This document shows positions 8,451 through 17,637 of a stretch of DNA of 64,000 nt, piece after piece. The notes below the pieces were generated by a model. It searched no databases. It worked only from the letters and a program-made list of their open reading frames with translations, and was not told where the DNA came from. How positions within the stretch are numbered: the stretch's first letter is position 1; every line of letters begins with the position of its first letter. This DNA comes from CAZHEV01 sp964531335 [NCBI: uncultured bacterium]. Lineage in GTDB: Bacteria > Eisenbacteria > RBG-16-71-46 > CAZHEV01. The position numbers were made by a program, and so were the translations under genes. The stretch is taken from the NCBI GenBank assembly GCA_964531335.1, contig CAZHEV010000003.1:62001-126000 (forward strand), given 5' to 3'.

Positions 8451-8786
8451 GCGGGCGGTCGACGTGGCCGACGGAAACTCGGTGACCTTGAAGATGTCCG
8501 GCCTGACGACGAAGAGGCTGTGGCCCGGTCGTGCCAGATCCTGGAGAGGATGACCCAGAGGCCCCGGTCCGCCTTGGTCAACCGTGGCCGCTTGCCCGAC
8601 CTCTGAAGCACCTGGATCTGATGTTTCATGGCGAGATTCTCCATGGTCAACCGGCGTCGAGTCTTGGAAGCCGATGGAATCGCGTGCAGAAACAGTGTGC
8701 TCGTGGTAGGTGCAATAGTGACGGAGGTCGCCCATGACGTGATGCGTGCCGGTGCGAACGGGATTTGCCGAAGGGACAGCCGTCAT
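8451..8786 (-). pseudogene. integrase-core (IS481/IS3-like) transposase relic, internally deleted
   Basis: On the minus strand the N terminus of an rve-type transposase is readable (M-E-N-L-A-M-K-H-Q, Q-R-S-G-K-R-P-R, A-D-R-G-L-W). It shifts frame to L-F-V-V-R-P-D and then jumps straight to a V-T-E-F-P-S-A-T segment that is ~140 residues further on in the copy at 20111-20809. The middle of the gene is therefore deleted. The C-terminal half is missing too, and similarity ends at gcgggcggtc, the same point as in the other copy. Confidence 0.75.
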
Positions 8787-8929
8787 TACGGGGATTTCGC
8801 GGACTGCGGGCGCTCGCCGGGAGTAACCTCCGCTGCCGGTTGGCCTTCAATCGGGTGCCGCTCTCAAGAAGTGCTACTTCAGCGACTGCCGCTTCTTTCA
8901 GGATATGGAACTCAGGATATGGAATTCAG

Positions 8930-9545
8930 CTTGATCGAGAAGACGCCATGGGAGAATATCGAGCGGGGCCTTGTGGTGACCTTGGAGGAGTCACGAAGAG
9001 CTCCCGGTTTAGATTTCCGTCTCGACTACGTCGGTCGCCGTTCGCACTCGAAGGGCCGCACATCTTGCCTCGTCTATGAGGGCCTCTCCCCCAACGCGCG
9101 GTAAGACAGTCAAGACCGACATCACGGATCAGCGAGCGAATCGTCATTCCCTTCGAGAATCACGCCCTCGTGCGCTGCTATGACGAGTAACGCGATCTGT
9201 CCGAAGGCGTGCTCGTCCATAGCTATTCGCTGGGCGAGATCTCAGTCGAAAACAGTGTAGCGCTCATTGGCCACGTGCGCGACGAGGCGCGCGACCTGTA
9301 CGACCTTTGGTTCCTTACCGCCAACGGCCACGTGCGCCTGTCCGAAATTCCGGAGTCCATGGGGCGGGGTCGGGGTGCCGGCGGTCGAAGTCGGCGCAGC
9401 TTCAGGGTGAGATCAGCACCAAGGAAGCTGCCACGAGAAGCTGCGGCAGGTCCGGCTCGCGGATCCCAAGTGACGGAGCTTTCGGCGTTCAGAAAGGTCT
9501 ATCGCACAGTCAAGAGAGCGTTTCGACCGGCCGGCATCTCGCAGC
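8930..9545 (+). pseudogene. AbiEii/AbiGii-type nucleotidyltransferase toxin, decayed
   Basis: Several frames carry scattered pieces of an AbiEii-family protein in the right order: D-F-R-L-D-Y with a V-Y-E-G segment, V-K-T-D-I-T, S-E-R-I-V-I-P-F, S-L-G-E-I, A-R-D-L-Y-D-L-W-F-L, and a C-terminal L-Q-G-E-I-S-T-K-E-A helix. At least two frameshifts and an in-frame stop near 9188 break it. No intact AbiEi-like antitoxin is next to it. The family normally acts in type IV toxin-antitoxin and phage-abortive systems; here it is dead cargo. Confidence 0.6.
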
Positions 9546-9590
9546 GACACGCAGGACCCCGGCCGCGACTTCAATTTCTGAAAGCGAGCA

Positions 9591-10157
9591 ATGGAAGACC
9601 GTGAGCTTGCAGAAAAGATCGTGAGAGGCGACACCCACGCCTTCAGGCGGCTCTTCGAGAGCTACAAGGACCTCGTCTACCGCATCTCCTTGCGCATGAG
9701 CGGAAGCCGTGAAGAGGCGGAGGACATAACCCAGGACGTATTCATTCGGATCCTCGACACGATCGGAAAGTTCAGGGGGGAAGCGAAGCTGTCCTCCTGG
9801 TTCTACCGCATCACGGTGAACACCTGCCTCAAGAGGGAACGGCGCAAACGACTCGAAAAGCTCGTTTCCCTGGAGTCTCTGTTCGGCGAAGAGGAAGATC
9901 TCCTCCCGGCGTCCGAGGAGGAGACGCCCGACAGGCAGGTCGAGCAGGTCGAGACCGGCCGGATCGTGCGGCAGGCGATCCGGCGGCTCCCGGCAAGGCA
10001 GAGGACGGCCATCGTGCTTCAAAGGTACGAGGGCCTCTCCTACGAGGAGATGGCTGAGGCGATGGAGATCAGCCTCTCCGCCGTCGAATCCCTCGTTCAT
10101 CGCGCAAAGGAGAACCTTGCGCGGGAGTTGCTCCCTCTGAAAAAAGATCTGCGATGA
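9591..10157 (+). CDS. ECF RNA polymerase sigma factor (RpoE-like)
   Basis: 188 residues with region 2 (about 20-90: F-R-R-L-F, D-I-T-Q-D-V-F, W-F-Y-R-I-T-V-N) and region 4 (about 125-180: L-P-A-R-Q-R-T-A, S-Y-E-E-M-A-E, V-E-S-L-V-H-R-A). Standard length for group-4 sigma factors. It directs RNA polymerase to its own regulon. It heads an eight-gene rightward run and is followed 55 bp later by a zinc-finger anti-sigma gene, the usual autoregulated arrangement. The decayed AbiEii gene ends just upstream. Confidence 0.93.
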   Translation: MEDRELAEKIVRGDTHAFRRLFESYKDLVYRISLRMSGSREEAEDITQDVFIRILDTIGKFRGEAKLSSWFYRITVNTCLKRERRKRLEKLVSLESLFGEEEDLLPASEEETPDRQVEQVETGRIVRQAIRRLPARQRTAIVLQRYEGLSYEEMAEAMEISLSAVESLVHRAKENLARELLPLKKDLR

Positions 10158-10211
10158 CCGCAAGTTATTTCCGGAACACGGGTCATACATAACAGAGACG
10201 GGAGACATGAC

Positions 10212-10694
10212 ATGAAGCACGAGACGGTCAGGAAGAAGCTGCTGCGCTACCTGGACGGGGATCTGCCGGAGAAGGAACGGCTGACTGTACGGAGTCATCT
10301 GAGGAATTGTCGGTCGTGCAGGGACGACCTTAAAGAACTCGAGGAGGTCTGGAAAGCCGACCCGCGGGCGGAGAGGATCGCGGCCCCCCCGTTTCTCTGG
10401 GCGCGCATCTCGGCAGCGCTGAATGAAAGGGAACAGAGGGAGAGATTCCCTGTCGCCGCGGCGAGCCTCATCAGCAGCCTGTGGCGTCCGGCGGCCGCGT
10501 TCGCCGCGATGGTCCTCCTGATGACGGGAGGAGTGAAGCTTGGGGACATGCTGACCGTCTCTCCGGCCGAGTTTGAGGAACTCCAGGTCTCCGGCGCGGA
10601 GGACTATCTGGGGATGAGCTACTTCGAGGTGCTGCCGCCCGGGTCTATCGGCTCCCGGGTGCTGGCGCCGGATGAAAGCGGGGTGCGGCGATGA
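10212..10694 (+). CDS. zinc-finger anti-sigma factor, membrane anchored
   Basis: 160 residues. The N-terminal anti-sigma domain carries the Zn-binding H-x3-C-x2-C motif (H-L-R-N-C-R-S-C near residues 30-37). A single transmembrane helix lies at ~95-112 and a short periplasmic tail follows. It should hold the ECF sigma at the membrane until a signal arrives. Its stop overlaps the start of the Spy-like gene (ATGA), suggesting that protein is the sensor that modulates it. Confidence 0.88.
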   Translation: MKHETVRKKLLRYLDGDLPEKERLTVRSHLRNCRSCRDDLKELEEVWKADPRAERIAAPPFLWARISAALNEREQRERFPVAAASLISSLWRPAAAFAAMVLLMTGGVKLGDMLTVSPAEFEELQVSGAEDYLGMSYFEVLPPGSIGSRVLAPDESGVRR

Positions 10695-11182
10695 AGAAAA
10701 CGCTCGTATATATCCTGCTCATCCTGGCCGTGGTGAACGTTACGGCCCTCGGCGCGATGCTCTACATGAGAGAACGCGACAGCAGGGCCGCCGCCTGCGC
10801 CGCGAGGCAGGGATCCTGCTTCGAGCAGATCAAGCGCGAACTCGAGCTCACCCCCGAGCAGGTCGAGCGCTTCGACGAGATCAGGGGCGAGTTCCACAGT
10901 CAGGTGGACTCTCTGGATCTGCTGATGGAGGAGCAGAGGGCCCGGCTGCTCCGGCACATATGGAACGGACAAGAAGGGGGCGTGGATTCCCTGTTGACCC
11001 GGACAAGCCGATTGCAGATGGAGTCCCAGCGCCTTGTCATCAGGCGCTTCGAGCAGATGAGGGAAGTCTTGACGCCGGAGCAGTGGAAGGAGTTCTACGG
11101 GATAGTGGCCGAACGGTTTCCGCCGAGGGGAGGGATCTCCGATTCGCACGGGAATCCGGTAAAGAAGAGGGAGAGACGGTGA
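10691..11182 (+). CDS. membrane-anchored Spy/CnrX-like periplasmic sensor
   Basis: 163 residues: N-terminal signal anchor (~4-25) and a helical periplasmic domain with two LTPEQ motifs (near residues 54 and 138). This architecture fits the heavy-metal-resistance/Spy/CnrX group. In Cupriavidus, CnrX senses Co/Ni and acts on the anti-sigma CnrY and the ECF factor CnrH. The order here (ECF, anti-sigma, LTxxQ protein, efflux genes) is reminiscent of that logic. Cys and Met are few, so the ligand cannot be called. Confidence 0.75.
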   Translation: MKKTLVYILLILAVVNVTALGAMLYMRERDSRAAACAARQGSCFEQIKRELELTPEQVERFDEIRGEFHSQVDSLDLLMEEQRARLLRHIWNGQEGGVDSLLTRTSRLQMESQRLVIRRFEQMREVLTPEQWKEFYGIVAERFPPRGGISDSHGNPVKKRERR

Positions 11183-12543
11183 AGCGGATTCATTCTACGG
11201 CCGGACAAGGGATCACCGGAAAGTCGATGATGTTGGTTGCGATCCTTCTGATGCTGCCGGCGGCATGGGCATCGGCCGGGGAGAACCAGGATGCGGGCAT
11301 GCTGACGCTTGCGGACTGCGTGGAAAGAGCGCTGAAGAGCAACCCCGGGCTGAGGTCGTCGGAGATGCTCATGCGCGAGAGCAAGGAGCGTATCAGGGAG
11401 GCGCGGGCCGGGTTCTATCCATCGCTCAGCATCAGCGCGACCGCGGGTCGCTACGATTACGAGGATACGGGCGGAGCTACCGGACAGACCAGCAGAGAAA
11501 ACTACCAGGCCGGTATCTACGCACGCTATCCCCTGTTCGAGGGGTTCAGGAGGATCGCGGGCAGCGATGCGGCCGAAGCCAACTTCTCGGCGGAAGAAGA
11601 GCGGTACAGGCAGAATCGCCGGGATTTGGAGCTGGAGGTCACCAACGCCTACTACCTCTTGCTCAAAGCGGAAAGGCTGGTCGGGTCGGCGGAGAAATCC
11701 TCGGAAAGATCGAAGGTCTATCTCGAATATGCCGAGGCCCGCTTCGAAAACGGCCTGGCTTCCCGATCGGACGTATTGAAGGCGATGGTGGAGCGGTCCG
11801 ACGCGGACCTCGCCCTGATCCGAGCCCGCAACGGGCGCCTGGTCGCCGCTGGGCTCCTCAATGTCGTGATGGGACGATCGGCACAGGAGCCCGTCCGGAT
11901 AGTGGACAACCTGGAAGCAGGGTTATTCGCATTCCCCGAAGACTCCCTGGTATGGCAGACGGGTGTCGAACGCCTCATCGAAGCCGCCCTCAGCAACAGG
12001 CCGGACCTGGCCAGGATGGAAGGACTTATCGAAGCGCAGCGGGCGGCGCTTCGCATGGCCCGCAGCGATTACTATCCGACCATCTCCTTGGACGGCAATT
12101 ACACGTACTTCGGCGAGGAGGCCACCGACCTGCGCGGCGGGTCGTACATCGGACTGAGCGTGAGCCTCCCCCTTTTCAGCGGGTTCTCCCGGCCGGCGCG
12201 CACCGCTCGGGAGGGCTTGGCGCTACGCGGGCTCGAGCAGGAGCGCGCCTCCCTTCGGCATCAGGTAGGCCTGGAAGTATGGTTCGCCTACCTTAACGTG
12301 AAGGAGGCGAACGAACGCATTCTGAGCAACGAGACCTTCTACGAAAACGCCGTCGAGAACCTGCGGATCGCCCGGGGCGAGTACAAGGAGGGCATGGGCT
12401 CGATGCTGGACCTGCTCGACGCCGAGACCGCCCTGGTGACGGCGGAAGTGAGCCGCATCGAGTCACTGGCGGACTTTCAAATATCCCTCGCGGAGCTTAT
12501 CCGCGCCGTGGGCAGAGAAGACATCAAGGAGATCATTCGATGA
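11179..12543 (+). CDS. TolC-family outer-membrane efflux protein
   Basis: 454 residues with a signal peptide ending near A-S-A-G and two tandem OEP repeats (~40-240 and ~250-450) rich in coiled-coil helices. It forms the trimeric outer-membrane exit duct. I use the GTG at 11179, which overlaps the previous stop and follows GAGGGAGA; a much longer frame upstream is a shadow. The stop overlaps the next start, so the duct, adaptor and transporter are made together. Confidence 0.92.
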   Translation: MKRIHSTAGQGITGKSMMLVAILLMLPAAWASAGENQDAGMLTLADCVERALKSNPGLRSSEMLMRESKERIREARAGFYPSLSISATAGRYDYEDTGGATGQTSRENYQAGIYARYPLFEGFRRIAGSDAAEANFSAEEERYRQNRRDLELEVTNAYYLLLKAERLVGSAEKSSERSKVYLEYAEARFENGLASRSDVLKAMVERSDADLALIRARNGRLVAAGLLNVVMGRSAQEPVRIVDNLEAGLFAFPEDSLVWQTGVERLIEAALSNRPDLARMEGLIEAQRAALRMARSDYYPTISLDGNYTYFGEEATDLRGGSYIGLSVSLPLFSGFSRPARTAREGLALRGLEQERASLRHQVGLEVWFAYLNVKEANERILSNETFYENAVENLRIARGEYKEGMGSMLDLLDAETALVTAEVSRIESLADFQISLAELIRAVGREDIKEIIR

Positions 12544-13589
12544 AGAAGTGGATCATTCTCGTGGCCGCCGTCATTCTGGCCGTCGCGTTGTTGGCGGCCG
12601 GCAGCTCGATCTTCAGGAGGGACGGATCGGAGAGCGCCGACTTCAGGACTGCTGTCGCAGCGCGCCGCGACATCGGCTCCAGCGTGCTCGCGACGGGGAT
12701 CATAAAGCCGATGGTCGGCGCCGAGGTGCGCGTGGGCTCCAGGGTCTCGGGACTGGTCGAGAACCTCTACGCCAACGTCGGAGACCATGTCGAGAAGGGC
12801 CAGATCATCGCCGAACTGGAGCCGTCGGAGCTGCAGGCGAAGTACAACCAGGCTAAGGCCGCGCTGGAGAACGCCCGCGCCGATTACGAGTACGCAAGGC
12901 TGGATCTGAAGCGGCAGGAGTCGATGCTGGGACAGAACTTCATCTCGCAGAGCCAGTACGATCTGGCGGAAAAGTCCTTCGAGATAAGCAGGGCGAAGCT
13001 CGAACAGGCCGAGGCAAATCTCGCCCATGCTGCGGTGCAGCTCGATTACACGAAAATAACGGCCCCGATAGATGGGGTTATAGCTTCGGTCTCCACCCAG
13101 GAAGGCGAAACGGTCGCAGCCAGCTTTTCCGCGCCCACCTTCGTGAACATAATCGACCTGAACCGCCTGGAGGTGCGGGCGTTTGTGGACGAGACGGACA
13201 TAGGGAGGATCCGGGTCGGGCAGAAGGCGACGTTTACCGTGGACACGTACATGCATACCGACTTCGAAGGCACGGTGACGGCCATCTACCCCAAGGCGGA
13301 GATCCAGGACAACGTGGTCAACTACATCGCCACCATCGCCATCGGCGATTTCATGGGCCGGCAGCTGCGCCCGGAGATGACCACGACGGTCACCATATAC
13401 CTGGACCGGCACGAAGACGTGCTGGCCGTGCCGACCGGGGCCCTGCGGCGGGAGCCGGACGGGATGGCGGTGACGCTCGTCGAAGACGGGCGGACCTCCA
13501 CCCAAAGAGTGGAAACCGGCCTCTCCGGCGGCGGACACACCGAGATCCTGGAAGGCCTCCGCGAGGGAGACCGGATAGTCATCCGGTAG
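12540..13589 (+). CDS. periplasmic adaptor (MacA/HlyD family)
   Basis: 349 residues: N-terminal membrane anchor ~4-24, a barrel-sandwich/lipoyl hairpin (E-V-R-V-G-S-R-V-S-G near 60, and I-T-A-P-I-D-G-V-I-A near 170), a coiled-coil hairpin ~95-165, and C-terminal beta-barrel and membrane-proximal domains. It bridges the inner-membrane ABC transporter to the TolC-like duct. The ATG overlaps the TolC stop. Confidence 0.92.
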   Translation: MKKWIILVAAVILAVALLAAGSSIFRRDGSESADFRTAVAARRDIGSSVLATGIIKPMVGAEVRVGSRVSGLVENLYANVGDHVEKGQIIAELEPSELQAKYNQAKAALENARADYEYARLDLKRQESMLGQNFISQSQYDLAEKSFEISRAKLEQAEANLAHAAVQLDYTKITAPIDGVIASVSTQEGETVAASFSAPTFVNIIDLNRLEVRAFVDETDIGRIRVGQKATFTVDTYMHTDFEGTVTAIYPKAEIQDNVVNYIATIAIGDFMGRQLRPEMTTTVTIYLDRHEDVLAVPTGALRREPDGMAVTLVEDGRTSTQRVETGLSGGGHTEILEGLREGDRIVIR

Positions 13590-13657
13590 GCCGGCCTCCG
13601 CGGCCCCCGGAGAAGATGCTGGACCGGGAAGAAACTGCTGAGCGAAGGAGAAGAAGG

Positions 13658-14398
13658 ATGAAACCTATTGTAAGGGTCGAGAATGTGAGCAAGGTCTATC
13701 AGAAGGACCAGGAGGTCCCCATCCACGCCCTGCGCGAAGTGTCGATGGAGATCGCCGAAGGGGAGTTCGTCGCGATCATGGGAGCTTCCGGCTCGGGCAA
13801 GTCAACGTTGATGAACGTGATGGGCTGCCTGGACCGGCCTACGCACGGCAGGGTGCTGCTTGACGGCGACCCGGTCAGCACATTCGACGACGAGAGGCTC
13901 GCGCGGATCCGGAACAAGAAGATTGGATTCGTGTTCCAGACGTTCAACCTGATGCCCCGCACCAGCGCCCTGGAAAACGTGGAGCTGCCCCTAGTATATT
14001 CGGACAGGGCGGACATCAGGGGCCTGGCGGAGGCGGCGTTGAAGCAGGTCGACCTGGAGGCCCGCGCCCGGCATTATCCCAGCGAGCTGTCCGGAGGCCA
14101 GCAGCAGCGCGTGGCGATCGCCCGCGCTCTGGTCAACGACCCCGAGATAGTCCTGGCGGACGAGCCCACGGGGAACCTGGACACCCGTTCGAGCTACGAG
14201 ATAATGGCGCTGTTCCAGGACCTGCACAGCCAGGGGCGCACGTTGGTGGTGGTGACCCACGAACCGCACATCGCGGAATACGCCACCCGGATCGTCAAGA
14301 TCACCGACGGCACGATCGAGAGCGACCTGGAGAACAAGAAGGTGCGCGGGGCCCGTGCTGAGCTTGAGAGGCTCGGTGATTCGGTGGAGGTAATGTGA
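13658..14398 (+). CDS. MacB/LolD-type ABC transporter ATPase
   Basis: 246 residues with Walker [10 protein letters not shown] (42-50), Q loop, signature L-S-G-G-Q-Q-Q-R, Walker B I-V-L-A-D-E-P and a switch His. It powers mechanotransmission by the FtsX-like permeases downstream rather than substrate flux through the membrane. I start it at 13658 after AGGAGAAGAAGG; the frame is open further upstream but Arg-rich. Confidence 0.93.
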   Translation: MKPIVRVENVSKVYQKDQEVPIHALREVSMEIAEGEFVAIMGASGSGKSTLMNVMGCLDRPTHGRVLLDGDPVSTFDDERLARIRNKKIGFVFQTFNLMPRTSALENVELPLVYSDRADIRGLAEAALKQVDLEARARHYPSELSGGQQQRVAIARALVNDPEIVLADEPTGNLDTRSSYEIMALFQDLHSQGRTLVVVTHEPHIAEYATRIVKITDGTIESDLENKKVRGARAELERLGDSVEVM

Positions 14399-15612
14399 TG
14401 AAAACAGGAAGAATCGTAAAATCCTCGTTCAGGAGCCTCGGCAGGAACAAGCTGCGGACCTTCTTGATGATGATCGGCATCGTCATAGGAATCAGCGCCG
14501 TCACGATGGTGGTCTCCGTCGGACTGGGCGCGGAGAAGCGCGTGATGTCTCGTGTGGAGAAGTTCGGGCTGAAAAGCATGATGGTCTTCGCAGGCGGCGG
14601 AAGGGAGATGGGGCGCCCGTCGGGGGAGCAGGTGACCACCCTGAGGGCGGCCGACAGCGAAGCCATGCTGCGGGAGATCCCGGCCGTCGCCGGCGCGGCG
14701 CCGTACAACCGCCTGCCGGAGAGGACCGTGAGCTACCAGGGGGAAAGCAAGACGGCGACCCTCTTCGGCGTGACCCCCGATTGGGCTGCTGTCTGGGACT
14801 GGGGTGCCGCACGAGGACGGTTCATCACAGTCGAGGACGAGCAGAGGATGGCGCGCGTGTGCGTCATTGGAAGGACCGTGCAACAGGAACTGTTCGGCGA
14901 TGCCGACCCTATAGGCGAACAGGTGCGCATCGGCAACGTCCTGTTCGAGATAGTCGGGGTGCTGGAGTCGAGGGGGACGAGCCCCGGAGGCGGGGATATG
15001 GACAACCGCGTCATGATCCCGCTGTCAACATTCATGCGACGCGTCGCCAACGTAGACCACATCGCGGGGATCAAGGTGCTCCTTCACGACGGCAGGGACA
15101 TGGAGCGGACCGCCGAGACCATCCGCGAGCTCCTCAGGGAGCGGCACGTCCTGGCGCCGGGCGAGCCGGACGATTTTCGCATCATCACTCCTACTGAAGT
15201 GACGCAGTTCGCCGAGAAGGTCGCCGGCACCTTCAATATCTTCCTCGTGCTCGTCGCGGCCGTTTCGCTGATCGCCGGCGGATTCGTCATCGCCAACATC
15301 ATGTTGATCTCGGTCAGTGAGCGCCGTGCCGAGATCGGACTGCGCAAGGCGATCGGAGCACTAGGCAAGGACATACGGTTCCAGTTCACCCTGGAATCCG
15401 TGGCCGTAACGCTGGCGGGAGGGATCATAGGCATCGTGCTGGGATTTTCAGGAGCCGTCATTCTCCGGTCCGTCACCCAGATACCGGTTGCGGTCTCGTG
15501 GGAAGGCGCGGCCCTGGGAGTCGTCTTCTCGACCCTGGTCGGCCTGATAGCCGGCATCCAGCCCGCAAGACGAGCCGCGGCGCTGGAGCCGATCGAGGCG
15601 CTACGGGGCTGA
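14398..15612 (+). CDS. MacB-like ABC permease (FtsX family), first copy
   Basis: 404 residues: N-terminal helix ~20-42, a large periplasmic MacB_PCD domain ~45-245 and three C-terminal FtsX helices (~285-395) ending in the typical P-I-E-A-L-R-G. The ATG at 14398 overlaps the ATPase stop and has GGAGG seven bases upstream. It probably exports a peptide, lipid-like or toxic compound through the TolC duct, or senses envelope damage. Confidence 0.9.
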   Translation: MKTGRIVKSSFRSLGRNKLRTFLMMIGIVIGISAVTMVVSVGLGAEKRVMSRVEKFGLKSMMVFAGGGREMGRPSGEQVTTLRAADSEAMLREIPAVAGAAPYNRLPERTVSYQGESKTATLFGVTPDWAAVWDWGAARGRFITVEDEQRMARVCVIGRTVQQELFGDADPIGEQVRIGNVLFEIVGVLESRGTSPGGGDMDNRVMIPLSTFMRRVANVDHIAGIKVLLHDGRDMERTAETIRELLRERHVLAPGEPDDFRIITPTEVTQFAEKVAGTFNIFLVLVAAVSLIAGGFVIANIMLISVSERRAEIGLRKAIGALGKDIRFQFTLESVAVTLAGGIIGIVLGFSGAVILRSVTQIPVAVSWEGAALGVVFSTLVGLIAGIQPARRAAALEPIEALRG

Positions 15613-15655
15613 GGCCGAAAGAACGGTAAGGTGTGCAAAATGCGGTCCGGATAGA

Positions 15656-16879
15656 ATGAAGACACTCAAGAACCTCAAGATATCGAAGAAGGCACTGCTA
15701 TCTCACAAGATGAGGACCCTTCTGGCGCTGCTCGGTGTCGTCATAGGCGTATTCGCGGTGATCATCATGGTCTCGATAGGGAACGGCGCCCGCAGTGAAG
15801 TGGTCTCCAGAATAGAGGCCATGGGCACCAACCTCTTGATCGTCAGCGCCGGAGACGTGCGGATATTCGCCGGGAGGCCCCGGACTCGGGGTCAGGTCAC
15901 CACTCTCACACTTCAGGACGCAGAAGCAATCCTGCGGGAAGTTCCCGAAGTGATCGCCGCCACCCCTGCCGGTACGGGAAAGATGCAGGTAAAGTGCGGC
16001 GGTTACAGCACCACCACCACCATCACCGGCGTCTCGCCCGATTTTCCCACGGTCAGGAGCTTCAATGCGGAGAAGGGTTGGTTCTTCTCCGCGACGGAGA
16101 ACCGGGTCTCGAAGCGGGTCGCCGTTCTGGGACACGGCGTGGCCGAGAATCTCTTCGATGACGCAGATCCTCTGGGCGCCATAATACGCGTAGGAAGGGC
16201 CCCGTTCGAGGTTGTCGGCGTTATGGAGTCGAAGGGAGTGGATATATACGGCACCGATCAGGACGACCAGATCTTCATACCGATAAATACTGCGCTTCGC
16301 AGAGTGTTCAACCAGGACCATATCGCGACCGTCTACCTGCGGATCGACAGCAGAGACGACATGCAGACCGCGCAGGCGAAGGTCAGGGACTTGTTGCGGG
16401 AGCGTCACGGGCTGAATTCGGGCGAGGAACCTGACGACTTTACCATCCAGAGCCAGACCGATCTGATCGAGGCGCAGCAAGAGGCCAGCGACACGTTCAC
16501 CACGTTGACAGCCAGCATAGCCGGTATTTCCATGGTCGTGGGCGGTATCGGAATACTGGCGGTAATGCTGCTGTCTATACGCGAAAGGCGCCGGGAGATC
16601 GGCTTGCGTATGGCCGTCGGAGCGAGGCGCTTCGACGTGCGCCTTCAGTTCCTGTTCGAGGCGGCGATCCTGAGTGTCGGTGGAGGTTTGATCGGTATCT
16701 GCATGGGGGTCATCGCATCCTTAATGCTGAAATGGATACTGGAATGGAGCATCGCCATCTCTCTGTTTTCGATAGTGCTGTCCTTCGGTTTTTCCTTGCT
16801 GACAGGCCTCTTTTTCGGCGTCTACCCGGCTGACACCGCATCCCGTCTCGATCCCATCGAGGCGCTACGCAGCGAATAG
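15656..16879 (+). CDS. MacB-like ABC permease (FtsX family), second copy
   Basis: 407 residues, paralogous to the preceding gene along its whole length: same N-terminal motif K-M-R-T-L-L-A-L-L-G-V-V-I-G, MacB_PCD domain, three C-terminal helices and P-I-E-A-L-R end. One ATPase gene serves two permeases, so a heterodimeric transporter is likely. It is the last gene of the sigma-factor-led run. No clear terminator follows before 16960. Confidence 0.9.
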   Translation: MKTLKNLKISKKALLSHKMRTLLALLGVVIGVFAVIIMVSIGNGARSEVVSRIEAMGTNLLIVSAGDVRIFAGRPRTRGQVTTLTLQDAEAILREVPEVIAATPAGTGKMQVKCGGYSTTTTITGVSPDFPTVRSFNAEKGWFFSATENRVSKRVAVLGHGVAENLFDDADPLGAIIRVGRAPFEVVGVMESKGVDIYGTDQDDQIFIPINTALRRVFNQDHIATVYLRIDSRDDMQTAQAKVRDLLRERHGLNSGEEPDDFTIQSQTDLIEAQQEASDTFTTLTASIAGISMVVGGIGILAVMLLSIRERRREIGLRMAVGARRFDVRLQFLFEAAILSVGGGLIGICMGVIASLMLKWILEWSIAISLFSIVLSFGFSLLTGLFFGVYPADTASRLDPIEALRSE

Positions 16880-16960
16880 CCCGCCGTGCCGGAGATATCA
16901 TACACCTACGGCTCGAGCCGGCCCGCGCATATCTCGATGGTCTCCACGCGGCGGGCGTGG

Positions 16961-17056
16961 TCACATTCCGTAGGCCGTCATGGCAGCGAGGGCTTCATTC
17001 AGCTCGCGTTGCTCTCCGGCTCCGAATCTCGCTCCGGGTCTCCGGAGCTTGCTCAT
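16961..17056 (-). CDS. 31-residue small protein of the phage-like block
   Basis: A short frame starting with ATG at 17056 that overlaps the stop of the hypothetical gene 17053-17637 (ATGA) with GAGGAG upstream. The product is basic at the N terminus and unrecognised. The coupling is the only support. Confidence 0.3.
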   Translation of the reverse strand: MSKLRRPGARFGAGEQRELNEALAAMTAYGM

Positions 17057-17637
17057 CTCTCCTCTTCCTTCCACCCCGCGATCCGAGCCATCTGAACGTC
17101 ACGCTCGTCGATCGCATGCCGATGCTCGTCGACGAGCCACATCCGCCATCCGTCTCTTTCCTTTATCACATGTGCTCTCTCAACACGCGACCATGGATCG
17201 TCCCATCCGGGCGCGTTGCCGGTCACCACATCGAGGGGAAGGCGGGACTCGCACGCGCACTCCATCAGATTGTATAGAGTCGGTTCATCGCGATGCACCC
17301 ACGGAGCACGAATCCACTCGTCCAGAAAACCCCAACGCAGCCGGACCGCGCCGTGAAGGCGCCCGTATTGGTAAAAGGCATAGAGAGACTTGGCGTCCAC
17401 CTCCAGTCGCCGCCGCAGCCTTGTGAGCTCACGACGACGGAAATAACCTTGCAACACGCGCTTGTCGGCGAAGGGACGGCTGATGCCGCACGAGCCCCGG
17501 ACCAGGAGGTCGAGCGTAATGCGGAGCGTCCGACCTTGTCGGTTTAGCTGCACGGTTTTCTGCGGCGGACCGAGCTCCGCCGGCCCGAGTTCCGCCAGAC
17601 GACGTTCTCCGGGGTCGACCCGCAGATTTCGAAGCAA
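17053..17637 (-). CDS. hypothetical protein in a phage-like block
   Basis: Up to 194 residues, rich in Arg and Trp. No family is recognised. The segment from ~residue 60 onward has a plausible protein-like composition (aromatic and acidic residues alternating with Arg), while the first ~30 residues overlap a phage tail-like frame on the other strand. A GTG at 17553 (residue 29) is an alternative start. It is followed by a coupled 31-residue frame. It may be a prophage accessory gene; it could also be a chance frame in GC-rich DNA. Confidence 0.4.
   Translation of the reverse strand: MLRNLRVDPGERRLAELGPAELGPPQKTVQLNRQGRTLRITLDLLVRGSCGISRPFADKRVLQGYFRRRELTRLRRRLEVDAKSLYAFYQYGRLHGAVRLRWGFLDEWIRAPWVHRDEPTLYNLMECACESRLPLDVVTGNAPGWDDPWSRVERAHVIKERDGWRMWLVDEHRHAIDERDVQMARIAGWKEEER

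Noticed and set aside
10672-11178. An upstream extension of the TolC frame
   Set aside because: It overlaps the Spy-like gene in another frame and has no signal peptide; the GTG at 11179 gives a proper one.
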